From the NCBI RefSeq assembly GCF_900104055.1, contig NZ_FNJQ01000002.1, positions 1 through 64,000 on the forward strand: a stretch of DNA of 64,000 nucleotides, given 5' to 3'. The position numbers and the translations under genes were made by a program. The notes under the pieces are model-generated. The model was not told the DNA's origin. It searched no databases and saw nothing but the letters and a program-made list of their open reading frames with translations. Each line of letters starts with the position of its first letter. The stretch's first letter is position 1. Source of the DNA: Pseudoselenomonas ruminantium (GTDB lineage Bacteria > Bacillota > Negativicutes > Selenomonadales > Selenomonadaceae). Below, in pieces: positions 1 through 8,097 of the stretch.

Positions 1-287
1 CGAGGACTGCGAATTTTGTAATTTTTACAGACATCCAACAGACTCCCTTCACCATTCAAGTAGGAAAGAACCGCTTTTGTCTTCACTTCTGCTGTATAAG
101 TACGATTCTTCTCATATGGCAGGAATGCAGCTTCCCCTTCAGCCTCGTACTGCTTAATCCATCGCTGAATGGAGGCAAGACTTACCTCTAGCTCACGAGC
201 TGCGGCTCGTTGTCCAATTTTTCCAGCTAAGTATTTGCGGATAGTTTTTAATTTATCTTTCGCTGACACTTTTGACTTGTGTAACAT
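1..287 (-). CDS. IS3-family transposase OrfA (partial)
   Basis: This open frame starts with ATG at 285-287 on the minus strand and runs off the left edge. It encodes about 95 residues beginning MLHKSKVSAKDKLK. A helix-turn-helix follows, with the segment GQRAAARELEVSLASIQRW, and then the YEAEGEAAF linker common in OrfA of the IS3/IS150 group. OrfA binds the IS ends and is normally fused by frameshift to the DDE catalytic OrfB, which would lie outside the window. I can identify the family, not the specific element. Confidence 0.75.
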   Translation of the reverse strand, partial: MLHKSKVSAKDKLKTIRKYLAGKIGQRAAARELEVSLASIQRWIKQYEAEGEAAFLPYEKNRTYTAEVKTKAVLSYLNGEGSLLDVCKNYKIRSP

Positions 288-353
288 AAAAAATACTCCC
301 CCCAATGATGACAGTTTAATTTTTTTACTGTCTCTCATAAGGGGAGCATATCA
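1..353 (-). mobile_element. IS3-family insertion sequence, left end
   Basis: The minus strand carries the first part of an IS3-type OrfA. The outer end of the element is probably at position 353, because read on the minus strand the sequence there begins TGATATGCTCCCC, with the TG start usual for IS3-family inverted repeats. Between this end and the transposase start lies a small hairpin (GACAGT...ACTGTC, about 312-331). The other end is outside the window, so the terminal repeat cannot be confirmed. Seen: transposase start and TG end. Inferred: exact boundary. Confidence 0.6.
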
Positions 354-398
354 AATTTGACTGGTCAATCGTGTATCTGAAATTAAGGAGTAAAGAAG

Positions 399-755
399 AT
401 GAAAAAGCTGACCTTTGTATGTTATCCCCGTTGCACAACCTGCCAGAAGGCACAGAAATGGCTGATGGAGAAGGGGATTGCCATTGATGTCCGGGACATA
501 AAGAAAAACAACCCCACAGAAGCAGAACTGCGTAAGTGGCATCAGCTAAGCGGCCTGCCCTTGAAGCGCTTATTCAACACCAGCGGCCTGAAGTACAAGG
601 AACTGGGCCTGAAGGACAAATTGCCCGCCATGAGCGAGGACGAGCAGTATAAGCTGCTGTCTACAGATGGCATGTTGGTAAAGCGGCCAATATTAGTTGG
701 TGATGATGTAGTATTGGTAGGCTTCAAGGAAAATGAGTGGTTAGCAGTGGAATAA
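399..755 (+). CDS. ArsC/Spx-family thioredoxin-fold protein (arsenate reductase-like)
   Basis: This 118-residue protein has the ArsC/Spx/YffB fold signature. An N-terminal beta strand leads to CTTC (Cys11-x-x-Cys14), and KRPILV lies near residues 88-93, where family members have a cis-Pro after a conserved Arg. It starts at ATG 399 with AAGGAG 10-15 bases upstream. Family members are arsenate reductases, Spx-type RNA polymerase regulators or uncharacterised reductases. Both Cys of the CxxC are present, which fits a redox switch, but sequence alone does not separate these roles. It stands alone between the IS end and the defence island. No arsB or arsR is beside it, so an arsenic role is not supported. 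Confidence 0.75.
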   Translation: MKKLTFVCYPRCTTCQKAQKWLMEKGIAIDVRDIKKNNPTEAELRKWHQLSGLPLKRLFNTSGLKYKELGLKDKLPAMSEDEQYKLLSTDGMLVKRPILVGDDVVLVGFKENEWLAVE

Positions 756-891
756 GCAAAATGGAAATGAGACAGAGTCCTTTACAAAGCCAATTCTAAA
801 AGGTATACTTTTACATATGGCATTTTTTGAAATCGAAGTCTATTAGAAGATACCATTTTTAACACGAGCACAAAAATTTACAAAGTCAGGA

Positions 892-934
892 GCTGTGAGG
901 ATGTGGACACATGATGAGGCACTATCTTCACAGC
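892..934 (+). other. Leader hairpin upstream of the DUF499 gene
   Basis: The 216-base gap before the DUF499 ATPase holds one clear inverted repeat, GCTGTGA (892-898) with TCACAGC (928-934), about 38 bases before the start codon. It has no T-tract, so it is not a standard terminator; it could be an operator or leader structure. I see no convincing sigma-A promoter in this gap. Confidence 0.3.
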
Positions 935-971
935 ATCTTATTTTTATGCCACAGAGGGAAGGATTTTTGCA

Positions 972-3900
972 ATGAAGACTGTTATAGAAGCATGCAGGCC
1001 GCATCAGGGGCTTATTGATGGAACTCTAAATTTGGAAGTTTTTACTGCAGCTTTGGGGCCAGTAATTGATTTCTATCATAAAAAGGGTAAATCCAATATT
1101 GATAGAGTATATACTGATGCGGAGATGTTTTTTCGTGATGCAACTTATCCTACTGATGGCTTGAAACGAATATTAGACAATGTTTTTCGGCGTATCGCTG
1201 GTGACATGACGGCTGGTTCTGTGATGAAACTGGAAACTGCCTTCGGTGGTGGTAAGACTCATTCGCTTATTTCCTGTGTTCATATTGCGTATCGTGGTCG
1301 AGAGTTGGAACCTGTTACGAAGGGCATTATTGACAGTGATTATTTGCCTGAACCCGGTACAGTAAGTGTAGTTGGTATCGCAGGTGACGAATTACCTGTA
1401 AGAAAAACACAGGGGGATAAACTCAGTCCATACACGATTTGGGGTGAGATGGCTCTGCAGCTCGGTGGGGAAAAACTTTATCGGGAAGTGCAAGCAGAGG
1501 CGGAAGATTATGCAGCTCCGGGGAGCGAATTCTTTGAAAAGGTGTTGGGCAATCGCAAGGTTATCCTGATGTTTGATGAATTAGCTCAATATGCTGCCCG
1601 GTTGGAAGTTGTAATGCCAGGGCATGGATCTGATCAGTTAAGTGCTTTTCTTATGTCCTTAAATAATCATGCACAAAATCATCCAGGAATTGCGGTGATT
1701 GTGACTTTAGCCAGCGCCAGTGATGCGTTTGCTAAACAGACAGAGGCGCTTTCACAGAAGCTGAATGAAATTATAGGTAAAAACAAGTTTACAAAAGAGG
1801 ATGCAGGGGCAATTGCACAGCGTGCAAATAAAAGTGTAATCAGTGTTGTCAATCGCAATGTCAAGGTGGAGACACCTGTGCAGGCCAGTGAAATTGCGCC
1901 TATACTGGCTAAGAGATTATTTACTAGCATAGATATGTCAGCTGCAGAGGAAGTAAGTCGTGCCTATGGGGATATGTATGTCAAGAATGCCTCATTATTG
2001 CCAGAAGAGGCTAATATGGCAAATTTTGCGCAGAGAATGGTGGAAAATTATCCGTTTCACCCAACGTTCATTGACTTCCTTAACAACAGGTTATCGTTAG
2101 CGGAAAATTTTCAAGGCACTCGAGGTGTATTGCGTGTGCTTGCCTTGACAATCCGGGATATTTGGCAGAAAAAATTGCCGATAAGTCTCATCCATACCTG
2201 TAACATAGATATGCGCAATGCAGCTACAGTCAATGAAATCTTAGGCAGGACGGGCAGTGCTGACTTGAAAACGGCACTTAATACAGACATAGGTTCCGTA
2301 GAAACAACTAGTCTTGGTAGTGGCCTAAGTCAGGCAGAGCGTGCTGATAGGAAAAATCCCCATCCGGATGGGCTTCCGATGTATGAACTGACTTGGAAAA
2401 CGGTATTCCTTAATAGCCTGGTAGCCAGAGGCGAAGGAAAGACGGCGAAAGCATTCGGCATCAATCAGCAGGATGCACTATTTATGATTAGTTCTCCTGT
2501 TTTGCCACCTGCTCAGGTTGATATCGCCTTGGAAGAAATCAGTAATAGTGCCTTCTATTTGCGTTGTGAAGATGGCAAATATTTTGCGCATCAGGATCCT
2601 ACGCTCAACAGTGTCTTGGCTCAGATCCGGGAAAATGTAAATAGTAAGCGGATTCAGCAGAAGTTAAAGAGTTTGGCAGGTTCCCTATTGTCAGATAATC
2701 ATTTGTTTTCGATTCAGCAGGATGTACGTCAGCCACAGGATATTCCGGATAACAATACTAAGCCTGCTGTGGCCGTGGTGGCATTGGACGCTCAGGAAAT
2801 AGATCCAATGAAACTGTTGCAGGAAAAGGGGGATGGTATGCCCCGATTGCATCAGAATATGGTAGTTATGCTGATTCCCAGTACGGTAAAGGTTCTACTG
2901 GATAATAGCAGTCAAAATTTGTTTGGTACGGAAAACGATAATAGTCATTCTCTAAGCTATGTGGAGGATTTAGCTCGGCAGGTTATTGCAATTAATGATC
3001 TTAAAGATAGGCCAACTGCCTATGGCATCAATGCACATAAACTGGAAGATCCCGAATTTGTGGAGACAAGCAGGGAACGTGAAATGGCGTTGACAATGGA
3101 AGTAGCGGCGATGTATAACAAGCTCTACTTTGCTAATGGAACGCAAATAGAATGTCGGGAACTTAGAACTGCGGCTGGTGATTCTGGGGCAACGATTCTC
3201 AATCAGGTGGCGCAAACACTGATTGCGTCTAATAAAATGATTCATAAAGAAGCCGGTGGATTTAATGCTACGGATTTGAAGTCCTTACAGAAGATGTTTT
3301 TTGCGAATGGGGATCGTATATCTGTAACAGATGTCAAAAATTGTTTCTATAGGCATCGCATGTGGCCGATGTTGGCGAATACAGCTGATTTGGATCGTTT
3401 GTTACGTGAAGGCGTGCAAAAAGGTACATGGATAGTTTATGCTATGGGAGATAGCAGCGAAGAACTGCCACATGAAATATATACGCAGGAACAGTTGGTG
3501 GATATGAATGCAGATCTTTTGCAGGGCAAATATTCACTTATGACCATAGAGGGGGCGAAACAGCGCCATTGGTTGGAAAAGGATCGTGTACCAGCTGAAA
3601 AGATTCAAGCCAAAATAAAGGAAATTTTGGATGTTAGTGGTGCAGCGCCTGTTAGTGACCTTCAGGAGGCCGTAAAAGCAAGCTATGCCAATGCAAAAGA
3701 TGAGCAGATAATAGAAGGCGTCCGGGAAGTGATGAAAACCGCAGGTTATAGTGCCTATGTGGGAGATGTAAACCAGCAGGACAAACCGGAGAACATGATT
3801 GACAGCTATAGTGCGCAATTCCATGATATACAACTTACCGATATTATCATCACACAACGGGAAAAAAGTGAGCGTGGTTGGTTGCAAAACGCAGCAGGTG

Positions 3901-4229
3901 CGGGCTTTTTGGAAAATATGAGTGATAATGAACGTGCCAATAAACTATACAAGGTATTGAATAATATTAGTGGCTGGTACAATCGTGGTAAGGCGCATCA
4001 GGATATTGAGGAACTGGAATTCACGGATTTGCGTCTGCCTAGTGGTGCTACCATGCGTATCTGCTTTAATAATCTGACTCCGATGGATATCAAAAAGCTG
4101 GATGAGCTTTTTCTGGATATTCTGGGTGTGGCCAAGGTATCAGATAATACATGCGGCTATATCACGATTCAAGATACTTCGGATGATGAGGATGAACTTA
4201 TCAAAGAACTTAAAAAGCAAGGAGAATAA
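972..4229 (+). CDS. DUF499-type AAA+ ATPase of a defence island
   Basis: This 1085-residue protein belongs to the large predicted-ATPase family DUF499 (COG1483). The Walker A motif FGGGKTHSL lies near residues 90-98 and Walker B VILMFDEL near residues 197-204. The opening segment, with YHKKGK and a conserved acidic YxDAEMFFRDA stretch, is typical. The long C-terminal half has no motif I recognise. Family members are usually encoded beside DUF1156 adenine methylases and SNF2-type helicases in defence islands, as here, and are thought to couple ATP hydrolysis to DNA handling. The next gene begins one base after this stop, so translation is probably coupled. The gene is visibly more AT-rich than the purine genes, which suggests transfer. 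Family recognition is firm; its molecular job is inference. Confidence 0.82.
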   Translation: MKTVIEACRPHQGLIDGTLNLEVFTAALGPVIDFYHKKGKSNIDRVYTDAEMFFRDATYPTDGLKRILDNVFRRIAGDMTAGSVMKLETAFGGGKTHSLISCVHIAYRGRELEPVTKGIIDSDYLPEPGTVSVVGIAGDELPVRKTQGDKLSPYTIWGEMALQLGGEKLYREVQAEAEDYAAPGSEFFEKVLGNRKVILMFDELAQYAARLEVVMPGHGSDQLSAFLMSLNNHAQNHPGIAVIVTLASASDAFAKQTEALSQKLNEIIGKNKFTKEDAGAIAQRANKSVISVVNRNVKVETPVQASEIAPILAKRLFTSIDMSAAEEVSRAYGDMYVKNASLLPEEANMANFAQRMVENYPFHPTFIDFLNNRLSLAENFQGTRGVLRVLALTIRDIWQKKLPISLIHTCNIDMRNAATVNEILGRTGSADLKTALNTDIGSVETTSLGSGLSQAERADRKNPHPDGLPMYELTWKTVFLNSLVARGEGKTAKAFGINQQDALFMISSPVLPPAQVDIALEEISNSAFYLRCEDGKYFAHQDPTLNSVLAQIRENVNSKRIQQKLKSLAGSLLSDNHLFSIQQDVRQPQDIPDNNTKPAVAVVALDAQEIDPMKLLQEKGDGMPRLHQNMVVMLIPSTVKVLLDNSSQNLFGTENDNSHSLSYVEDLARQVIAINDLKDRPTAYGINAHKLEDPEFVETSREREMALTMEVAAMYNKLYFANGTQIECRELRTAAGDSGATILNQVAQTLIASNKMIHKEAGGFNATDLKSLQKMFFANGDRISVTDVKNCFYRHRMWPMLANTADLDRLLREGVQKGTWIVYAMGDSSEELPHEIYTQEQLVDMNADLLQGKYSLMTIEGAKQRHWLEKDRVPAEKIQAKIKEILDVSGAAPVSDLQEAVKASYANAKDEQIIEGVREVMKTAGYSAYVGDVNQQDKPENMIDSYSAQFHDIQLTDIIITQREKSERGWLQNAAGAGFLENMSDNERANKLYKVLNNISGWYNRGKAHQDIEELEFTDLRLPSGATMRICFNNLTPMDIKKLDELFLDILGVAKVSDNTCGYITIQDTSDDEDELIKELKKQGE

Positions 4230-4230
4230 G

Positions 4231-4806
4231 ATGTCAGACCTCAGCAAGCGACAAGCGGAAATCATAAGGACGGTAGAGCCTTTATTAAAATCTTCCCCTT
4301 GGGTTATGCGGATTACGGTAAGAAAGGATTATACGGGGCCAGTTTTGGTCCTTTCTGAACGTTACAGCACAGAAAAAAAGACAGAGAAGTTGCGGGAGTA
4401 TGGTTGTATCTATAATGGAGCTTTGCGTTATTGTCGCAAGGCGATACAGATAATGTTATCTGAAGTAACAGATGAAGCAGGTCGCAGCTTGGGTTTGGAT
4501 GAATTGATTGATGATAAAATTGTTTATCGAGGCAACCTGCCGCTCAATGAAACCATTGGAGCGAAGTTGGCGTTATTGGCCAAGCTTCATCCGCAGGTAC
4601 GCCGGGCAGATAGACTGGAGCTGATGGCGTGGCGTATCGAGCGCTTCACTCGGGAAGAAACGCTTTATTGGCTTACGAAGGTCAGTGTTCCCACCTATGG
4701 CAGACGAGGTATAGAGTGGGCAAAATCTGGACTGAGGCTCATGCTGGCCGGACGGCAGGATGATAAAAAAGTTATTCAGGACATATTGGACAAGATTCGC
4801 AAATAA
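4231..4806 (+). CDS. Small unknown protein between DUF499 ATPase and methylase
   Basis: The 191-residue product starts at ATG 4231 with GGAG 8 bases upstream. An in-frame earlier start inside the DUF499 gene is possible but lacks a ribosome site. The sequence is soluble and charged, with no signal peptide or membrane segment. Visible features are a basic stretch ITVRKDYTG, the segment REYGCIYNGALRYCRKAI, and a C-terminal Arg/Lys-rich helical region. I do not recognise the family. A small protein in this position is a common companion of DUF499/DUF1156 pairs, so it is likely a dedicated subunit or adaptor, but nothing in the sequence shows an activity. Confidence 0.7.
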   Translation: MSDLSKRQAEIIRTVEPLLKSSPWVMRITVRKDYTGPVLVLSERYSTEKKTEKLREYGCIYNGALRYCRKAIQIMLSEVTDEAGRSLGLDELIDDKIVYRGNLPLNETIGAKLALLAKLHPQVRRADRLELMAWRIERFTREETLYWLTKVSVPTYGRRGIEWAKSGLRLMLAGRQDDKKVIQDILDKIRK

Positions 4807-4828
4807 TAAGTTTTAGGGAGAGACGGCT

Positions 4829-7800
4829 ATGGAATATCAGCAGAAACTAATCGAGGGAAAATTCCCGTGCCAACAGGTAGGGGCGGAGACCAATAGAGAA
4901 TTAGCAGTAGGTAAGCAGCCACCGGTACAAAGGCTACATGTCTGGTGGGCACGTCGTCCTCTTACTCCCAGCCGGGCAGCAGTGTTGGGAAGCATTTTGC
5001 CAGCAGATACCAATCCTGAGGTGTTTTTGAAGGATTTAGGGATAGTTAAGAAACAGGCTGTAATAGGTAATAAGCGTTGGACTCTGGTGGGAAAAAATCT
5101 GGAGCTTATTGAACGAGATGGAAATAGTGAGTATATTCTTGTTACTGAAAAATTAACAAAGGCTATAGCTAAAGAAAATCGTAGAAGGGATATTGTCCGT
5201 GAAAAACTTTTCAAGGTGGCTATGGATAATCCTTTGCTAAGAAGAGATGAGACTTATAAAAAATGGCTCGAAGATGTAGAGAATTTAACGTTGAATATGT
5301 TGGCTACGTCGTATGATGTGAAAACAGTTGCTGCAAATCCAGCTGCAACCAATGAAAGGTTGAATCTTGCTTCATCTCAGGTAGTAAGGGAATCTTTGGG
5401 AAATGAGATAAGGTTAGATGATGAAGACCGTTATGGGTATAGTAGAGCATATAGTACCTATGTAGAACCGTTAGCTGATAATGATATTTGCATATTGGAT
5501 CCGACTGCAGGTGGTGGGTCAATTCCATTTGAGGCACTTCGTTTGGGGGGTAAAGTAATTGCAAATGATCTTAATCCTGTCGCGACAGGGATTCAGTATG
5601 CTACGTTGAGATATCCAAGTATTTATGGAATGGAATTGTTGCCCTACTTAGAAAAATATGGCGATATATTATGTAACAAGGTAAGGAAAGAAATCGGAGA
5701 TTTTTTTAAGAACCCAGTAGATTCACAAAATGACGCATATCTATATTGTCGTGAAATAACATGCCCTCATTGCGGAGAACGCGCGCCACTTTTAAATTCA
5801 TTTGCCTTGGCCAAGAAAAAAGATGGCTGGATGGTCGTGCCGAAGATTGAGGGCATAACTGGACATAAGAAAGTTCGGTTTGTTCCTGTGCGGCTTGTAA
5901 ATGGCAAGGGGCCGAATGGGGAAAATCCTGAAGAAGGAACGGTAAAAAAGGGAACAGGCCGTTGTTTGCATTGTGGACAGGCGATTGACAGTGAGGAAAT
6001 CAAGCGTCAGGCCAGAGGTGAATCTGATTATGGCACCTGGCAGGATAAGCTTTACTGCGTGGTTGGTGTTCGCCTTCAGCCCAAGAAGGACAAGGCCGGT
6101 AATATTATGCGTTATGCCAGCGGTGCCCATAAAGGAGAAATCCGTACAGAGAAGGTAACATTTTTCCGGGAACCAACCGAGGCTGACTTTGCTGCTCTGC
6201 AGCGAGCGGAGGAAAAGCTAAAGGAGAATTGGAACCGTTGGGAGGATATGGATCTTATTCCTACGGAGAAAATTCCTGAGATGAATGATAATCGCCCTCG
6301 TATCTATGGGATGGAACGTTGGTGCGATATGTTCACTGCTCGCCAGTTGCTGGGCCATCTTACTGCTATGGAAACCTTGCGAGATATGAGCAGGGAGATA
6401 CTTGCGGTAGAAGGCCAGAATAAGGGGACGGCTATTGTCCATTACTTGCAGTATATGATTGATAAATGCCTGGACTATAATAGCCGACAAACTCGTTGGG
6501 AATACACTCGTAGTGTTGTTAAAGGAACTTTTGGCCGTCATGATTTTTCCTTGAAGTGGACGTTTGGTGAGCTTATATATGGTGGCGAAAATTCAGGGCT
6601 GGCTTGGGGGAAAAGTCAGGTTTTAGATGCCTATAAGGGAATTTGCGGTTTATTGGAAGGTAGCAAAGCAAAACCGGCCGAGGTATTGCATGGTTCTGCG
6701 GCTAATTTATCTGTAGAAGATAAGACTGTGGATATTATATGTGTCGATCCCCCATACTATAACAATGTGCAATATGCCGAGCTTTCGGATTATTTTTATG
6801 TGTGGCAGAAACGTACTTTCGGTGAATTGTATCCTGATATTTTTAATCGTCGCCTGACAAATAAGAGGGACGAGGCTGTGGCAAATCCAGTGCGTGATGG
6901 TTCTGCTAAGGAGGCTAATGCTGTATATGAACAGCGTATGGGCGAGATTTTTGCTGAATGTCGTCGTGTCCTCAAAGATGATGGTATTTTGACAATGATG
7001 TTTACCCATAAAACTCAGGACGCTTGGGAAACATTGACTCGTTCGTTAGTGCTTAATGGGTGGAATATAGCATCTACTTTCCCTGTAGAATCCGAAGGCT
7101 CAAACTCAATGCACCAAAAAGATATGGCTGCTGCAGCTACTTCAATATTCATAGCTTGCCGCAAGCGTGACATGACAGAGCGGGAGCCTGCCATTTGGAC
7201 AGGCTTTGGCGGTACTGGTGTCCGTCAGCTTATTCATAAGGCAGTGGAGCAGAGTTTGCAGGAATTTGCCGTGCTGAAACTGAACGCTGTTGATGAAATG
7301 GTGGCCAGCTATGGCAGTGCCTTGAAAGTCCTCTCGGAACATTGGCCAGTTATGGACGGAGATGAATTGGTTTCTCCGACTACAGCCATGCGGGAGGCCA
7401 GTACAGTGGTGGCGCAATATCAGATGAGTCGTATCAGCGGTGGACAGATGTCGATAAATGACCTCAAGCCGGAGGCGGGGATTGCGCTGACCATGCTGGG
7501 AATCTATGGGACAGGCTCTTTTGCTTATGATGATGCACTCAGCCTTTCTAAGTCTTTGAATATTCGTCTTGAAAACAAGGTAGGCGGCTATCACGAAGAA
7601 GATGCCATGATTGGTATCAATGATGAATCTGGCAGCCGCAGCAGACGGGATGATGAGGAAGAAGGTTACTATGCCCCTGTAGTAAAGAAGGGTAGCAAGC
7701 TGCGGTTGGTGCTTCCTGAGGAACGCAACCATCGTCGGCTGGCTAATCCTCAGCAAGAATGGGATATCGTGCAGGGCATGATTATGGCCTATCGTGAAGG

Positions 7801-7951
7801 TGATATTCCTGTGGCCAGAGCCTACTTGCAGAAACATGGTGCTGGCAGTGAGAACAAGCTGTTTAACATTCTGCAGATCTGGGCAGATAACTGTGGCAGC
7901 GAAGACCTGCGCAAAGAAACGCAGAGACTTATCTTTGGCTTGAAGGCATAA
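4829..7951 (+). CDS. DUF1156 Zn-ribbon adenine-specific DNA methylase
   Basis: This 1040-residue protein is a DUF1156/COG1743 methylase. The N-terminus has the family hallmark HVWWARRP (about residues 36-43). The AdoMet-binding motif I, DPTAGGGS, is near residue 222, and the catalytic motif DPPYYNN begins at Asp640, as expected for N6-adenine methyltransferases. Between them lie two Zn-ribbon knuckles, CPHCG and CLHCG, and a long insert likely to recognise the target. It starts at ATG 4829, 22 bases after the previous stop. In these islands the methylase is expected to mark host DNA so that the ATPase/helicase arm acts only on unmodified DNA. No separate nuclease is present, so the effector may be the PLD domain of the downstream helicase. 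Confidence 0.88.
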   Translation: MEYQQKLIEGKFPCQQVGAETNRELAVGKQPPVQRLHVWWARRPLTPSRAAVLGSILPADTNPEVFLKDLGIVKKQAVIGNKRWTLVGKNLELIERDGNSEYILVTEKLTKAIAKENRRRDIVREKLFKVAMDNPLLRRDETYKKWLEDVENLTLNMLATSYDVKTVAANPAATNERLNLASSQVVRESLGNEIRLDDEDRYGYSRAYSTYVEPLADNDICILDPTAGGGSIPFEALRLGGKVIANDLNPVATGIQYATLRYPSIYGMELLPYLEKYGDILCNKVRKEIGDFFKNPVDSQNDAYLYCREITCPHCGERAPLLNSFALAKKKDGWMVVPKIEGITGHKKVRFVPVRLVNGKGPNGENPEEGTVKKGTGRCLHCGQAIDSEEIKRQARGESDYGTWQDKLYCVVGVRLQPKKDKAGNIMRYASGAHKGEIRTEKVTFFREPTEADFAALQRAEEKLKENWNRWEDMDLIPTEKIPEMNDNRPRIYGMERWCDMFTARQLLGHLTAMETLRDMSREILAVEGQNKGTAIVHYLQYMIDKCLDYNSRQTRWEYTRSVVKGTFGRHDFSLKWTFGELIYGGENSGLAWGKSQVLDAYKGICGLLEGSKAKPAEVLHGSAANLSVEDKTVDIICVDPPYYNNVQYAELSDYFYVWQKRTFGELYPDIFNRRLTNKRDEAVANPVRDGSAKEANAVYEQRMGEIFAECRRVLKDDGILTMMFTHKTQDAWETLTRSLVLNGWNIASTFPVESEGSNSMHQKDMAAAATSIFIACRKRDMTEREPAIWTGFGGTGVRQLIHKAVEQSLQEFAVLKLNAVDEMVASYGSALKVLSEHWPVMDGDELVSPTTAMREASTVVAQYQMSRISGGQMSINDLKPEAGIALTMLGIYGTGSFAYDDALSLSKSLNIRLENKVGGYHEEDAMIGINDESGSRSRRDDEEEGYYAPVVKKGSKLRLVLPEERNHRRLANPQQEWDIVQGMIMAYREGDIPVARAYLQKHGAGSENKLFNILQIWADNCGSEDLRKETQRLIFGLKA

Positions 7952-7958
7952 GATTTTC

Positions 7959-7988
7959 TTGACATTTTTGTATGGTCAAGTCTATAAT
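7959..7988 (+). promoter_or_regulatory. Consensus promoter for the AbiF-associated RNA
   Basis: TTGACA at 7959-7964 and TATAAT at 7983-7988 are both perfect sigma-A consensus hexamers, separated by 18 bases. The promoter starts only 8 bases after the methylase stop. Transcription would begin near 7995, about 100 bases before the AbiF start codon, giving a long structured leader or separate small RNA. Confidence 0.85.
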
Positions 7989-7993
7989 ATATG

Positions 7994-8090
7994 CAGAGCG
8001 ATTCGGGAATCGGTGTTCGTAGCCGTACCCCCGGACAAACGATAGCCCCCTTTGCTTATGGCATGGGGGGCTATTCGTATGTAAAGGAGC
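7994..8090 (+). ncRNA. Structured RNA upstream of abiF (abiF RNA candidate)
   Basis: Three stems follow the promoter: CGATT/AATCG (7999-8003 with 8008-8012); TGTTCG/CGGACA (8014-8019 with 8032-8037); and a strong ATAGCCCCC/GGGGGCTAT (8042-8050 with 8066-8074) with a nested TGC/GCA. The loop of the second stem contains ACCCCC, which could also pair with the G-run of the third, so a pseudoknot or switch is possible. No open frame of note is present. A conserved RNA motif upstream of abiF genes is known from comparative RNA searches, and such RNAs have been proposed as antitoxin partners of AbiF, a relative of Cas13 ancestors. Position and fold fit that class; I could not check the covariance model. 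Confidence 0.65.
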
Positions 8091-8097
8091 AATAGGT

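Noticed and set aside
399-755. An arsenic resistance operon
   Set aside because: Only an ArsC-like fold is present, without arsR or arsB alongside; the permease at 45876 is distant and belongs to a broad ion-transporter superfamily.
8042-8074. The strong hairpin before abiF as a terminator of the methylase transcript
   Set aside because: No T-run follows, the promoter lies upstream of it and abiF follows 23 bases later, so a leader or RNA role fits better.
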